Below, in pieces: positions 8,075-18,010 of a stretch of 64,000 nt of DNA; position 1 is the stretch's first letter, and each line of letters opens with the position of its first letter. The translations under genes and the position numbers were made by a program. Under the pieces are notes generated by a model that was not told where the DNA came from, made no database searches, and was given only the letters and a program-made list of their open reading frames with translations. Source of the DNA: Flavobacteriales bacterium (lineage in GTDB: Bacteria > Bacteroidota > Bacteroidia > Flavobacteriales > BACL11); assembly GCA_002705205.1 (NCBI GenBank), contig PAHP01000005.1:1-64000 (forward strand). The letters are read 5' to 3'.

Positions 8075-9997
8075 ATGAAGTATTGCAATTCTTTAACTCA
8101 ATATTCACGATTTAAAACACGAGAAGTAAAAGTGGGAATTATAGGAATTGGAGGTGATAATCCTATTCGTATTCAATCCATGACAACGACAAATACTATG
8201 GACACCTTAGCTACTGTTGAAGAGTCAATAAGAATGATTAAGGCAGGATGTGAATTAGTCCGTATCACGGCTCCTAGCAGAAAGGAAGCTGAGAATCTGA
8301 AGAACATTAAAAAGGAACTTCGAAAAAGAGGCTATCAAACACCTATTATTGCTGATATACATTATACTCCAAATGCAGCAGAAATTGCTGCTACTATTAT
8401 TGAAAAGGTTAGAATCAATCCTGGAAACTATGCGGATAAGAAAAAGTTTGAAGAGATTGAATATACTGATGAAACTTATAATAAAGAACTAGATCGAATT
8501 AAAGAAAAATTCACGCCTCTTGTAAAAATTTGCAAAAAGCACGGTACTGCTATGAGAATTGGGACAAATCATGGATCTTTATCTGATAGGATCTTGAGTA
8601 GATATGGAGATACTCCAAAAGGAATGGTAGAATCTGCAATGGAATTCTTGCGTATTTGCCGTAATGAGAACTATCATAATATTATTCTTTCAATGAAAGC
8701 ATCGAATACCAGAGTCATGGTACAAGCCTACAGAATGTTAGTGGCAGAAATGATAGCAGAAAATATGGATTATCCTCTTCATTTGGGAGTAACAGAGGCA
8801 GGAGAAGGAGAAGATGGAAGAATAAAATCAGCAGTGGGTATTGGCGCACTATTAGCAGACGGAATAGGAGACACCATTAGAGTTTCATTAACTGAAGCTC
8901 CAGAATTTGAAATTCCAGTTGCTCAAAAATTACTTCATAATTTTAAAGAAATTGAAGGCCATCAAAAAATAGAAAAAATTACTAAAAACCCTCTGTATTC
9001 TTTTACTTATAAGAGGAGAAAAACAAATGAAGTGCTAAATATTGGCGGCAAAAATACCCCAATAGTAATAGCAGATTTTTGTTTGAAAAAGAAAATTACT
9101 CCAGCATCTTTTTTTGCATTAGGATATAATTATTCGGTCCCATTAGATAAATGGCATATCTCAGAAATGGCCGCCGATTATGTTTTTGTAGGGAACCATA
9201 ATATAGACTTTGAAGTTCCAGGGACTTTAGGTGTTATTTATAATTTTAAGAAGTGGAAAGAATATAAAAAAGGATATCCATTGTTAACGATAAACGACTA
9301 TTTGGATGAATCTGCAATTTCAGATAAACTTAATATTGTATACAGCTGTTTGGAAGACTTAAGTGAAGAGCTTTTTGCAAAACTAAAGACGGATAATACA
9401 GCTGTATTGATGATAGATACCTACAACCAAAATGGTGTTGCAGAACAAAGAAAACTATTTACTGATCTAATGAATAACAATATTAAAACGCCTGTAATAA
9501 TTGGAAGGGCTTATTGTGATTTTTTAGAAGAACAATTACAACTTTCTGCTAGCTCTGATTTTGGGACTTTACTTTTAGATGGATTAGGAGATGGAATATT
9601 TATTGCTGCAGAAAATTGTGGTTCAGATCAATCTATAAACTCATTGGCATTTGGGATACTACAAGCCAGCAGAACTAGAATTTCTAAAACAGAGTATATC
9701 TCTTGTCCTTCGTGTGGAAGAACTCTTTTTGACCTGCAAGAAACCACTGCAAAAATCCGAAAAGAAACTGATCATTTAAAAGGTGTAAAAATAGGAATAA
9801 TGGGCTGTATTGTAAATGGACCAGGAGAAATGGCAGATGCTGATTATGGATATGTTGGTACTGGTAAAGGGAAAATTACCCTTTATAAAGAGCAAACAGT
9901 TGTAGAAAAAAATATACAAGAAGACAAGGCTGTTACTGCATTAATTAACCTTATAAAAAAACATGGAGATTGGGTTGAAAAAACTAATCTACCTTGA
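8075..9997 (+). CDS. ispG: 4-hydroxy-3-methylbut-2-enyl diphosphate synthase (IspG, long form)
   Basis: IspG converts MEcPP to HMBPP in the MEP isoprenoid pathway, using a [4Fe-4S] cluster and reduced ferredoxin or flavodoxin. The 640-residue length is the long form found in Bacteroidota, Chlamydiae and plants, with an extra domain of about 250 residues between the TIM barrel ([27 protein letters not shown]) and the C-terminal cluster domain. Cluster cysteines are visible in SCPSCGRT and GCIVNGPGE. The ATG directly follows the stop of the preceding gene; the 3' end overlaps purT tail to tail by 14 bases. Confidence 0.95.
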   Translation: MKYCNSLTQYSRFKTREVKVGIIGIGGDNPIRIQSMTTTNTMDTLATVEESIRMIKAGCELVRITAPSRKEAENLKNIKKELRKRGYQTPIIADIHYTPNAAEIAATIIEKVRINPGNYADKKKFEEIEYTDETYNKELDRIKEKFTPLVKICKKHGTAMRIGTNHGSLSDRILSRYGDTPKGMVESAMEFLRICRNENYHNIILSMKASNTRVMVQAYRMLVAEMIAENMDYPLHLGVTEAGEGEDGRIKSAVGIGALLADGIGDTIRVSLTEAPEFEIPVAQKLLHNFKEIEGHQKIEKITKNPLYSFTYKRRKTNEVLNIGGKNTPIVIADFCLKKKITPASFFALGYNYSVPLDKWHISEMAADYVFVGNHNIDFEVPGTLGVIYNFKKWKEYKKGYPLLTINDYLDESAISDKLNIVYSCLEDLSEELFAKLKTDNTAVLMIDTYNQNGVAEQRKLFTDLMNNNIKTPVIIGRAYCDFLEEQLQLSASSDFGTLLLDGLGDGIFIAAENCGSDQSINSLAFGILQASRTRISKTEYISCPSCGRTLFDLQETTAKIRKETDHLKGVKIGIMGCIVNGPGEMADADYGYVGTGKGKITLYKEQTVVEKNIQEDKAVTALINLIKKHGDWVEKTNLP

Positions 9998-11144
9998 TTT
10001 TACTTGCAACCTCTTTTGCTTTTTCAACTAACTTAGAACAAGTTTCTGTCCCGTAAGCTAGAGCTACAGCCATTCTTCTATACCTCCTTGTACTTGGCTT
10101 GCCAAATATCTTAAAATCTGTATTATAAAATTTGACAGCTTCTTCTAAACCTGTGAAAGTTGGCCAATTGTTATTTTCTTTTTCAGCAAGGACCACTGCA
10201 GATGCGCCATTCCTTACAAGTGGAATATCCAAAACAGGAATTCCTAGAATAGCACGAGCGTGTAATTCAAATTCAGTAAAATCTTGGGTTCCTGCTAATG
10301 TTACCATCCCTGTGTCGTGTGGTCTTGGTGAGAGTTCAGAAAAATACACTCCATCTTTACCAATAAAAAATTCTACACCCCAAATTCCGCTACCACCCAA
10401 TGCTTTAGTTACTTTTTCAGCCATTTTTTGTGCTGTTTTTAAATAAACATCTTGCATAGCCATAGGCTGCCAGCTTTCTTGGTAATCACCTCTTTCTTGT
10501 CTATGTCCTATCGGAGGACAAAAAAGTGTATTCCCATTATTTTGAGTTAAAGTTAATAATGTTATTTCATAATCAAAATCAATAAAGGCCTCAACGATTA
10601 CTTCCATCAAATCTCCTCTTGAACCTTCTAGTGCATAATCCCATGCTTCTTGTATATCGGACTCTTTCTTTATTACAGATTGTCCCTTTCCAGAAGAAGA
10701 CATAAGTGGCTTTACTACACATGGCATACCAGTAAATTTAACTCCTTTTCTTAGTTCATCATAAGAAGTAGCATATTTGTATTTTACTGTTTTTACTCCT
10801 AAATCAATAGCTGCCAAATCACGAATTGCTTTTCGATTCATAGTAAAGTTTGCAGCCTTTGCTGATGGGATTACTGTATGCCCTTGCTTTTCATAATCGT
10901 AAAATCTTTCAGTACGAATACTCTCAACCTCAGGGACAATAAAATCAGGTCTATGTTTAGCAACAATTCTATCTAATTCTTTCCCATCCAGCATATTTAT
11001 TACTTCAAACTCATGCGCAACTTGCATTGCAGGCGCATCTTTGTAATTATCCACTGCAATTACATATTGCCCTAATCTTTGCATTGCAATCACTACTTCT
11101 TTTCCTAACTCACCCGACCCTAATAATAGTATCTTATTTCTCAT
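9984..11144 (-). CDS. purT: Formate-dependent phosphoribosylglycinamide formyltransferase (PurT)
   Basis: PurT is an ATP-grasp enzyme that formylates GAR with formate and ATP in purine synthesis. The start is set at the ATG at 11144 ([16 protein letters not shown]), which overlaps the upstream stop as TAATG; the ORF track's extra residues come from an upstream TTG. Visible features are the N-terminal GSGELG nucleotide loop, [18 protein letters not shown] of the ATP-grasp fold, and GIWGVEFFI...[15 protein letters not shown] near the active site. Length (386 aa) is normal. Last gene of the minus-strand set with the nucleotidyltransferase, ribE and mqnC. Confidence 0.94.
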   Translation of the reverse strand: MRNKILLLGSGELGKEVVIAMQRLGQYVIAVDNYKDAPAMQVAHEFEVINMLDGKELDRIVAKHRPDFIVPEVESIRTERFYDYEKQGHTVIPSAKAANFTMNRKAIRDLAAIDLGVKTVKYKYATSYDELRKGVKFTGMPCVVKPLMSSSGKGQSVIKKESDIQEAWDYALEGSRGDLMEVIVEAFIDFDYEITLLTLTQNNGNTLFCPPIGHRQERGDYQESWQPMAMQDVYLKTAQKMAEKVTKALGGSGIWGVEFFIGKDGVYFSELSPRPHDTGMVTLAGTQDFTEFELHARAILGIPVLDIPLVRNGASAVVLAEKENNNWPTFTGLEEAVKFYNTDFKIFGKPSTRRYRRMAVALAYGTETCSKLVEKAKEVASKIKVD

Positions 11145-12043
11145 TATCGCCAAAGGTTTTTTGGATAAACACCATCAGCAATACATTTATTAATCGCAGC
11201 TACTGCCATAGGCTTGTCTTCTTTGTAAGTTACACCAAACCAATTATCATTAGTAGGAATAACACGCACAGCCATTTGTCCACTTACTATCATATCTGTA
11301 ACGATATTAGGGATATAGTACTCAGCAGTTGGATTATTAGTATTAGCCCTTATAAAATTATGTAACCCTTTTTCTAACTTATCAAAAATAGAAGGGTGAA
11401 AGCCCCAATAGTTCATAGATACGCTGGCATTTCTATCAACTGTTCCAAGAGGTTCATTAGCCCCAATATTATAATTTACGACCCCATCTTTTTCAGCAAT
11501 TTTAGTACGCTCAATAACCTCAACTAAATTATTTTTGGCATCAACTTGGCAAACACCTCTATTAACAGTTCCGTGCTCTGACAAAGTATTGTGTAAAGTA
11601 TAACCTACCATTGACATTAACGAGGAGGAGCACTCATTGATTAAAAAATCTGCTATCAATTTAAAAGAGCTTGCTCCATAATAATCATCAGCATTTATAA
11701 CTGCAAAAGGCTCCTTTATTACATCTTTTGCTACCAATACAGCATGCGAAGTTCCCCAAGGTTTTATACGCTCAACAGTTGTAATTCCAGGAATATTTAA
11801 ATTTACTGCTTGGTACACATATTCAATAGCTATTCTCTCAGAAAATTTATCAAACCGAGAACGAAATGCTTCATCAAATTCTCTTCTGATAACAAAAACT
11901 ATTTTGCCAAATCCTGATTTAATTGCATCATATATAGAGTATTCAATTATTGGCTCTTCATTTGGTCCTATCCCATCTATTTGTTTTAATCCGCCATAAC
12001 GGCTTCCCATTCCTGCTGCTAAAATTAATAATGTTGGTTTCAT
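11144..12043 (-). CDS. Nucleotidyltransferase (NTP-transferase fold)
   Basis: The N-terminus [18 protein letters not shown] is the nucleotide-binding signature of sugar-phosphate nucleotidyltransferases, and VINADDYYG supplies the metal-binding Asp residues seen in this fold. The protein (299 aa) lacks the C-terminal left-handed helix of GlmU, so it is a stand-alone transferase; the sugar substrate cannot be read. It overlaps purT by one base and follows ribE by five, so it is co-transcribed with cofactor and purine genes. Confidence 0.8.
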   Translation of the reverse strand: MKPTLLILAAGMGSRYGGLKQIDGIGPNEEPIIEYSIYDAIKSGFGKIVFVIRREFDEAFRSRFDKFSERIAIEYVYQAVNLNIPGITTVERIKPWGTSHAVLVAKDVIKEPFAVINADDYYGASSFKLIADFLINECSSSLMSMVGYTLHNTLSEHGTVNRGVCQVDAKNNLVEVIERTKIAEKDGVVNYNIGANEPLGTVDRNASVSMNYWGFHPSIFDKLEKGLHNFIRANTNNPTAEYYIPNIVTDMIVSGQMAVRVIPTNDNWFGVTYKEDKPMAVAAINKCIADGVYPKNLWR

Positions 12044-12048
12044 TTTTC

Positions 12049-12636
12049 TTATAAATCGTTAATAAACATTTTTGCAATATACTTACCTAGTATATCAAAT
12101 TCTATATTCACTACTGTTCCTATTTTAAAAGCATGAAAATTTGTGTGTTCAAAAGTGTAAGGAATTATTGCAACTGAAAAAGAAGTATCCTTAGAATTAA
12201 CAACTGTTAAGCTCACCCCATTTATACATATAGACCCTTTCTCAACTGTAATATTATCTAATTTTTCATGCTTAAAGGTAAGTCTATAAGAGCCCTCTTC
12301 TTCTTCTATATCAGTGCAAATTGCTGTTTGATCCACATGGCCCTGAACCATATGGCCATCAATCCTTGCTCCTATCTTCATACTCCTCTCTAAATTAACT
12401 TTACTCCCAACTTGCAATAAACTTAAATTACTTTTTTTTAAGGTCTCATTGATGGCTGTAACTATATATCCATCATCTTTTATATCTACTACCGTAAGAC
12501 ACACTCCATTATGTGCTATTGATTGATCAATTTTTAATTCATTTGTTATTGCTGATTTTAAAGACAAATGCACATTTTTTCCTTCTTTTTTTAAAGCAAC
12601 AACTTCACCTAATTGTTCTATTATTCCTGTAAACAT
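12049..12636 (-). CDS. ribE: Riboflavin synthase alpha chain
   Basis: RibE dismutates two 6,7-dimethyl-8-ribityllumazines to riboflavin. The 195-residue protein has the characteristic start MFTGIIEQLGEV and two internally similar lumazine-binding barrels (first NGVCLTVV at about 43-50, second NGVSLTVV at about 137-144), plus GHMVQGHVD at the domain boundary. It starts one base after the mqnC stop, so the genes are probably translated together. Confidence 0.95.
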   Translation of the reverse strand: MFTGIIEQLGEVVALKKEGKNVHLSLKSAITNELKIDQSIAHNGVCLTVVDIKDDGYIVTAINETLKKSNLSLLQVGSKVNLERSMKIGARIDGHMVQGHVDQTAICTDIEEEEGSYRLTFKHEKLDNITVEKGSICINGVSLTVVNSKDTSFSVAIIPYTFEHTNFHAFKIGTVVNIEFDILGKYIAKMFINDL

Positions 12637-12637
12637 T

Positions 12638-13759
12638 TTAATAATTTATTATTTGCTCTACCATTGCTGGCATTTTTCTTTCTTGGTATAATTGATTCCT
12701 AAGTTGAGGTACGAAACCAGCTTCTTTTATACAATTTTGTATGCTATTAGCAGTGAACCTATGTGGTGCCCCAGCAACTGAAACTACATTTTCCTCAATC
12801 ATGATAGAGCCCATATCGTTAGCTCCTCCATGCAATGTAAGTTGAGCAGTATCTGCCCCAACTGTCAGCCAAGATGTTTGTATATTTTTAATATTTGGAA
12901 GCATTATTCTGCAAATAGCTACCATTCTCAAATATTCATCAGCTGTTACATTATTCTTAATGCCTTTTACTCTTTTCAGTAGCGTACCATCATCCATAAA
13001 CGGCCAAGCAATAAATGCTAAAAATCCATTCTCACCATTAGGTTTATCTGATTGAACCTGTCGTATTCTTACCAAATGATCAAAACGTTCTTCTATAGTT
13101 TCAATGTGCCCAAACATCATCGTTGCTGATGTTGTAAGTCCAATTTGATGAGCCGTCTTCATTATGTTTAACCATTCCTGTCCTGTGCATTTACCTTTAG
13201 AGATAAGTCTTCTTACTCTATCACTCAAAATTTCTGCTCCAGCACCTGGCATACTATCCATTCCGGCTTCTTTAAGTGCAGTAAGAGCTTCAACGTGAGT
13301 ATATCCTCCGATTTTACAGATATGCGCTACTTCTGGCGGTCCTAGTGCATGTAGCCTTATATTAGGAAATAATCTTTTTAATTCCATAAAGAGATTAGTA
13401 TAATATTCTAATCCTAAATCAGGGTTATGTCCCCCTTGCAATAACAATTGATCGCCACCATATTTAATAGTTTCAGCAATTTTTGTTTTATATGTTTCAA
13501 TATCTGTAACATATACTTCTTCATGATTAGGGTGTCGGAAAAAGTTACAAAACTTACAATTTGCAGTACATGCATTTGTAGTGTTAACATTTCTATCTAT
13601 TTGCCAAGTAATTTTACTGCCAGGAACTTGCATTTTCTTAAGTTCATTTGCAACAAACATAAGTTCGGCAGTTGGAATATTTTCAAATAAAAACTGGCCC
13701 TCTTCTGCAGATAAAAATTCTTTTTTTAATGCTCTAGCCAGCAATTGCTTACTATCCAT
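12638..13759 (-). CDS. mqnC: Cyclic dehypoxanthinyl futalosine synthase (MqnC)
   Basis: MqnC is a radical SAM enzyme that cyclises dehypoxanthine futalosine in the futalosine route to menaquinone. The radical SAM cluster motif is CTANCKFC at about 64-71. Family blocks QGGHNPDLGLEYY, LHALGPPE, DSMPGAGAEILSDRVR and TMMFGHIET favour MqnC over the related MqnE. Length (373 aa) fits. First gene of its minus-strand operon, with a TAATTTTG promoter element in the short spacer facing the aminopeptidase gene. It implies that menaquinone is made from chorismate via futalosine here. Confidence 0.92.
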   Translation of the reverse strand: MDSKQLLARALKKEFLSAEEGQFLFENIPTAELMFVANELKKMQVPGSKITWQIDRNVNTTNACTANCKFCNFFRHPNHEEVYVTDIETYKTKIAETIKYGGDQLLLQGGHNPDLGLEYYTNLFMELKRLFPNIRLHALGPPEVAHICKIGGYTHVEALTALKEAGMDSMPGAGAEILSDRVRRLISKGKCTGQEWLNIMKTAHQIGLTTSATMMFGHIETIEERFDHLVRIRQVQSDKPNGENGFLAFIAWPFMDDGTLLKRVKGIKNNVTADEYLRMVAICRIMLPNIKNIQTSWLTVGADTAQLTLHGGANDMGSIMIEENVVSVAGAPHRFTANSIQNCIKEAGFVPQLRNQLYQERKMPAMVEQIINY

Positions 13760-13778
13760 AAATTTACTTAGTTTTGTT

Positions 13779-13786
13779 CAAAATTA
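13779..13786 (-). promoter_or_regulatory. Promoter -7 element for mqnC operon
   Basis: On the minus strand the spacer reads TAATTTTG, matching the Bacteroidota TAnnTTTG consensus, about 20 bases before the mqnC ATG. Confidence 0.5.
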
Positions 13787-13796
13787 CAAATTTTAT

Positions 13797-15215
13797 ATGA
13801 AGACTCTGATCAAAAAGAAAATAACAATCTCTGATAAAGATAATTTAATCCTTTTATGTGATAAAAAAAGTAAATTATCTGACTTTAATCTATCTAAACA
13901 AGAATTAGAATACATTAAAAAAGAGCAAAAAGACAACAAAGAAATTATTGCTATTAATCAATATAGTAGACACATTTTTATAATTCTTCCCAAGAAAGAA
14001 AAAGACCCCAATAAACATGCAGAAAATTGCAGATTAATTGGAGATATTTTAGCGGGGAAACTAAAGGATATGAAATCATCTTTAATTATTGATGTAAAAG
14101 AAAATCAAACTGAAGCTATGCAAATTGCTGAGGGAATGGCACTATCAAATTATACTTTTATAAAACACAAAGCAGAAGGAAATGCTAACAAATTGGAGAC
14201 AATTTATATGTGTAAGAATTCTAACAAGAAGAACTTAACTGAATTGCAAAATATTGTTGATGCGGTTTATTTAACCAGAGATCTAATTAATGAACCCTTC
14301 TCACATCTTACGGCAAAAGATTTAGCAACTGCTGCAATAAAATCAGGGAAGAAATATGGTATTAAAACTACTGTCTTTAATAAAAAGAAAATTGAATCTT
14401 TAAAAATGGGGGGTCTATTAGCTGTCAATAAAGGAAGTATTGACGAGCCAACTTTCACAATAATGGAATGGAACCCTAGCAAGGCAAAGAATAAAAATCC
14501 TATTGTTTTAGTTGGAAAAGGAATTGTATATGACACAGGAGGGTTAAGTTTAAAACCAACTGCAAACTCTATGGATTTAATGAAAATTGACATGGGAGGA
14601 GCCGGCACTGTAATTGGCGCTATGCAAGCAATCGCATCTAATAATTTGCCATATCACGTTATAGGGTTAGCTCCGGCTACAGATAATAGACCTTCAGGAA
14701 ATGCTTATGCCCCTGGAGATGTAATTACAATGCATGACGGCACTACTGTTGAAGTATTAAATACTGACGCTGAAGGTAGGCTTATCCTTGCTGACGCTCT
14801 TAGTTTTGCAAAAAAATATAACCCAGAGTTAGTAATTGATTTAGCAACGCTAACAGGAGCTGCTGTAGCTGCAATTGGACATTATGGCTTTGTAAGCATG
14901 CATGATGGCGCAATAAAAGATCATGCAAAACTTAAAGAAATAGGCGATAAAGTACATGAAAGATTAGCTGAATTTCCTTTTTGGTCAGATTATGATGAGT
15001 TAATAAAATCTGATATTGCTGATATTAAAAATCTAGGAGGCCCTTATGGAGGGGCAATCACTGCAGGTAAATTTTTAGCTCATTTTGCGGACTATCCATT
15101 TATTCATATTGATTTACCAGGAGTATACTCAAAATCAAAATATGGATACAGAGGGAAAGGAGCTACAGGGATGGGAGTTAGATTATTATACCAATTCATT
15201 AAAAATAAAGTATAA
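13797..15215 (+). CDS. pepA: Leucyl aminopeptidase (M17 family)
   Basis: A cytosolic dinuclear-metal aminopeptidase that removes N-terminal residues from peptides. The start is taken at the ATG at 13797 (MKTLIKKKITISDKDN); the ORF track's first 72 residues are antisense to mqnC. The catalytic domain holds GKGIVYDTGGLSLKP, KIDMGGAG and the M17 signature NTDAEGRLILADAL that carries metal and catalytic residues. Length 472 aa is usual. The stop overlaps the pdxA ATG by one base (TAATG). Confidence 0.92.
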   Translation: MKTLIKKKITISDKDNLILLCDKKSKLSDFNLSKQELEYIKKEQKDNKEIIAINQYSRHIFIILPKKEKDPNKHAENCRLIGDILAGKLKDMKSSLIIDVKENQTEAMQIAEGMALSNYTFIKHKAEGNANKLETIYMCKNSNKKNLTELQNIVDAVYLTRDLINEPFSHLTAKDLATAAIKSGKKYGIKTTVFNKKKIESLKMGGLLAVNKGSIDEPTFTIMEWNPSKAKNKNPIVLVGKGIVYDTGGLSLKPTANSMDLMKIDMGGAGTVIGAMQAIASNNLPYHVIGLAPATDNRPSGNAYAPGDVITMHDGTTVEVLNTDAEGRLILADALSFAKKYNPELVIDLATLTGAAVAAIGHYGFVSMHDGAIKDHAKLKEIGDKVHERLAEFPFWSDYDELIKSDIADIKNLGGPYGGAITAGKFLAHFADYPFIHIDLPGVYSKSKYGYRGKGATGMGVRLLYQFIKNKV

Positions 15216-16240
15216 TGTCAAAAATTAAGGTTGGTATTTCAATAGGAGATTTAAACGGGATTGGTTTAGAAATCATTATTAAAACTTTTAAAGATAGCAG
15301 AATGATGGAGTTCTGTACTCCAATAGTATTTGGGGGAACAAAAGTAGCTTCTAAGCATAGAAAAGCAATTGAGATGCAAGATTTTAATTTTAATATTATT
15401 CAAAGTGTAGAAGATGCGAATCCTAAAAAAGCAAATATGATAAATCTTTGGGATGATGATATTGAGATAAAATTTGGAGAAGCAACTTCTAAATCAGGTG
15501 AATTAGCTTTTGCGTCTATGAAAGAAGCTTCAAATGCCTTAAAGAATAAAGATATTGATGTATTGGTGACAGCGCCTATAAATAAAGCATCTATTCAAGA
15601 GAGAGTAAGTACCTTTATTGGGCATACTGAATTTTTGTCAGGGAATTTTGAAGGAGAGGCTTTAATGATAATGGTAAGTGAAATCATGAAAATTGCTTTT
15701 GTTACTGGGCATGTGCCATTATCAGAAATAAAAAAATCAATAACTATTAACAATATTATTAAAAAAAGCCGTCAACTAAATACCTCCTTAATAGAAGATT
15801 TTGGTGTCAGAAAACCAAAAATTGCTATTCTTGGATTAAATCCGCATGCAGGAGAAGAAGGATTATTAGGGAATGAAGAAAATGAAAGTATTATTCCTGC
15901 AATTAAGAAATTAAAAGAAAGCGGAGTGCTAGCATTTGGACCCTACCCTGCAGACAGTTTCTTTACGAATAAGAATCTTCAGAAATTTGATGGAATTTTA
16001 TCAATGTATCACGATCAAGGCCTAACTGCTTTTAAAACATTATCTTTTTCTGATGGTATAAATTATACCGCAGGACTAAAAATTATAAGAACATCCCCTG
16101 TACATGGAACCGCTTACGAAATTGCTGGAAAAGGCATTGCTAATGAACAATCTTTTAGGGAAGCTGTTTTCTTAGCTTGTAATATTCATAAAAAAAGAAA
16201 AGAATATATTGAGCTAAATACTAATCCTCTATCTATATAA
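15215..16240 (+). CDS. pdxA: 4-hydroxythreonine-4-phosphate dehydrogenase (PdxA)
   Basis: PdxA oxidises 4-phosphohydroxy-L-threonine in DXP-dependent pyridoxal phosphate synthesis. Recognisable blocks are ISIGDLNGIGLEI at the N-terminus, VTAPINKASI, GHTEFLS with a metal-binding His, GLNPHAGEEG, and YHDQGLTAFK plus TSPVHGTAYEIAGKG near the C-terminus. At 341 aa it is full length. It begins in TAATG overlap with the aminopeptidase gene and is followed by a promoter for the next operon. Confidence 0.94.
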   Translation: MSKIKVGISIGDLNGIGLEIIIKTFKDSRMMEFCTPIVFGGTKVASKHRKAIEMQDFNFNIIQSVEDANPKKANMINLWDDDIEIKFGEATSKSGELAFASMKEASNALKNKDIDVLVTAPINKASIQERVSTFIGHTEFLSGNFEGEALMIMVSEIMKIAFVTGHVPLSEIKKSITINNIIKKSRQLNTSLIEDFGVRKPKIAILGLNPHAGEEGLLGNEENESIIPAIKKLKESGVLAFGPYPADSFFTNKNLQKFDGILSMYHDQGLTAFKTLSFSDGINYTAGLKIIRTSPVHGTAYEIAGKGIANEQSFREAVFLACNIHKKRKEYIELNTNPLSI

Positions 16241-16281
16241 GCAACATATAGATGCTAAGTCTTTAGGTATAAATAAATTTG

Positions 16282-16289
16282 TATCTTTG
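16282..16289 (+). promoter_or_regulatory. Promoter -7 element for the yceD-rpmF-plsX-fabH set
   Basis: TATCTTTG, an exact TAnnTTTG element, sits 21 bases before the ATG of the DUF177 gene in the 70-base spacer after pdxA. Confidence 0.65.
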
Positions 16290-16310
16290 CGCGCCTTTTA
16301 ATTCAAGAGC

Positions 16311-16829
16311 ATGAGTGATTTTAAGATTAATCTAGGAGCGATTACTAATGGAAGCAGTCTATTCTCATTTGAAATAAAGGATACGTTCTTTGAAGCTTAT
16401 ACATTTTCGGAAGTACGCAATGCAGATATTACTGCAACTGCTTTGCTAGAGAAAAATAGTAAAAAATTAGAGCTTAACTTAAGTATTGATGGCCAAATAC
16501 ATAAATTACTTTGTGATATATGTGCTGAGGAGTTATCAATAGATATTTCAGCTGAGACCAAAGTAATTATTCAAAAAACCAATGATGATTTAATCTCTAC
16601 AGATGAAATATTTTATGTAAAAATAAATGAGAACTCTATTGATTTAAAACAACTAATTTTCGAATTAATTGTCCTAAATATTCCAAAAAAAAGACAGCAT
16701 ACTTTAAATAATAAAAGAAATAGTATATGCAATAAAGAAATGATCAATTTAGTAAACAAGTACACTAAGAAAAAAGAAAATACATCTGACGATATGTGGG
16801 ATGCATTAAAAGATTTAAATTTAAAATAG
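16311..16829 (+). CDS. yceD: DUF177/YceD family protein
   Basis: A 172-residue protein of the YceD/DUF177 family, which in most bacteria is encoded immediately before rpmF and is linked to 23S rRNA and ribosome assembly. The Cys pair CDIC (about 69-72) and a later Cys (NSICNKE) match the family's conserved cysteines, and MWDALKDL at the C-terminus is typical. The neighbouring rpmF 13 bases downstream supports the assignment. Confidence 0.85.
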   Translation: MSDFKINLGAITNGSSLFSFEIKDTFFEAYTFSEVRNADITATALLEKNSKKLELNLSIDGQIHKLLCDICAEELSIDISAETKVIIQKTNDDLISTDEIFYVKINENSIDLKQLIFELIVLNIPKKRQHTLNNKRNSICNKEMINLVNKYTKKKENTSDDMWDALKDLNLK

Positions 16830-16842
16830 TAAACAAAACAGA

Positions 16843-17031
16843 ATGGCACATCCAAAAAGAAAAATCTCTAAAACTAGAAGAGACAAGAGAAGAACTCACT
16901 ATAAAGCGAGTACGCAGACAATTAAAATCTGTCAAGAAACTGGAGAATCTCATTTATATCATCATGCTCATGAGCATGAAGGGAAACTCTACTATAGAGG
17001 GAAATTAGTTTCTTCGAATGCCCCTAAATAG
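16843..17031 (+). CDS. rpmF: 50S ribosomal protein L32
   Basis: This 62-residue basic protein opens with [20 protein letters not shown], the hallmark of bL32, a component of the large ribosomal subunit. Only one Cys is present (KICQETG), so the zinc ribbon of some L32 proteins is not complete; this is normal in Bacteroidota. It sits between yceD and plsX in the standard order. Confidence 0.96.
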   Translation: MAHPKRKISKTRRDKRRTHYKASTQTIKICQETGESHLYHHAHEHEGKLYYRGKLVSSNAPK

Positions 17032-17071
17032 ATTTTTGTAGCTTTACACCTATTAAAGCTTCAGCCTATTT

Positions 17072-18010
17072 ATGAGAATCGGTATAGATATTATGGGAGG
17101 AGATTATGCTCCTAAGAAAACAATTCATGGAGCAATTCTTGCCTTAAAGGAAACCCCAAAAGATGTCAAAATAGTTCTGTTTGGGGAAAAGACTGAAATT
17201 CTTAACGAACTAAAAAAACATAATTGCAGCCCAAATAATTTTGAGATAATTGATTGTTCTCAGGTTATTACTATGGAAGAAAATCCAACAAAAGCATTTA
17301 GATCTAAAGCTGACTCATCAATTGCTAAAGGTTTTATAGCATTATCAGAAGGGAAAATTGATGGCTTTGCTTCAGCAGGAAATACAGGCGCTATGTTTGT
17401 TGGTGGATTCTACTCAGTAAAAGCTATTGCAGGCATTATACGGCCTGCAATTTCTACTTTAATGCCTAGAGAGGATGGAGGTGTAACAGTGTTGCTTGAT
17501 GTTGGAGCAAATGCAGACTGCAAACCTGATATTTTATATCAATTTGGTATTTTAGGGTCATTATTTTCGGAACATATTTGTAACGTCAAAAAACCAAAAG
17601 TTGGCTTATTAAACCTTGGGAAAGAGAAATCCAAAGGCAATATGCTTACTCAAGCAGCTTATTCTATGATGTTAAATAATCCAGACTATAACTTTGTCGG
17701 AAATATCGAAGGAACAGATATATTTGACTCCGACATAGATGTAATCGTTTGTGATGGATTTACAGGTAATATTGTTCTGAAGGAGGCTGAAGGTATTTTT
17801 AAACTAATGAGCAAAAGAGGGCTCTTAGATGAGTATTTTAAGAGATTTAATTACGAAAATTATGGGGGAACTCCTATTCTAGGACTAAATAAGACTGTTA
17901 TAATTGGGCATGGTATTTCTAATGAGATTGCAATAAAGAATATGATTATACTTACAAAGGAGATTGTAGAGACAGACTTAGCAAGTAAAATAAAAATGAA
18001 TATTACATGA
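17072..18010 (+). CDS. plsX: Phosphate acyltransferase (PlsX)
   Basis: PlsX makes acyl-phosphate from acyl-ACP for phospholipid synthesis. It shows the start RIGIDIMGGDYAPK, the ASAGNTGA block and CDGFTGN, all typical of the family. At 312 aa it is full length. It overlaps fabH by four bases (ATGA), the usual plsX-fabH coupling. Confidence 0.95.
   Translation: MRIGIDIMGGDYAPKKTIHGAILALKETPKDVKIVLFGEKTEILNELKKHNCSPNNFEIIDCSQVITMEENPTKAFRSKADSSIAKGFIALSEGKIDGFASAGNTGAMFVGGFYSVKAIAGIIRPAISTLMPREDGGVTVLLDVGANADCKPDILYQFGILGSLFSEHICNVKKPKVGLLNLGKEKSKGNMLTQAAYSMMLNNPDYNFVGNIEGTDIFDSDIDVIVCDGFTGNIVLKEAEGIFKLMSKRGLLDEYFKRFNYENYGGTPILGLNKTVIIGHGISNEIAIKNMIILTKEIVETDLASKIKMNIT

Noticed and set aside
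10132-10446. Plus-strand ORF inside purT
   Set aside because: Lies fully antisense to a well-supported gene and has no recognisable domain or signal; a shadow frame.
13581-13796. N-terminal extension of leucyl aminopeptidase in the ORF track
   Set aside because: It is antisense to mqnC; the ATG at 13797 gives the normal family start.
16796-17008. Alternative frame overlapping rpmF
   Set aside because: The L32 frame at 16843 is unmistakable; this is an out-of-frame shadow.
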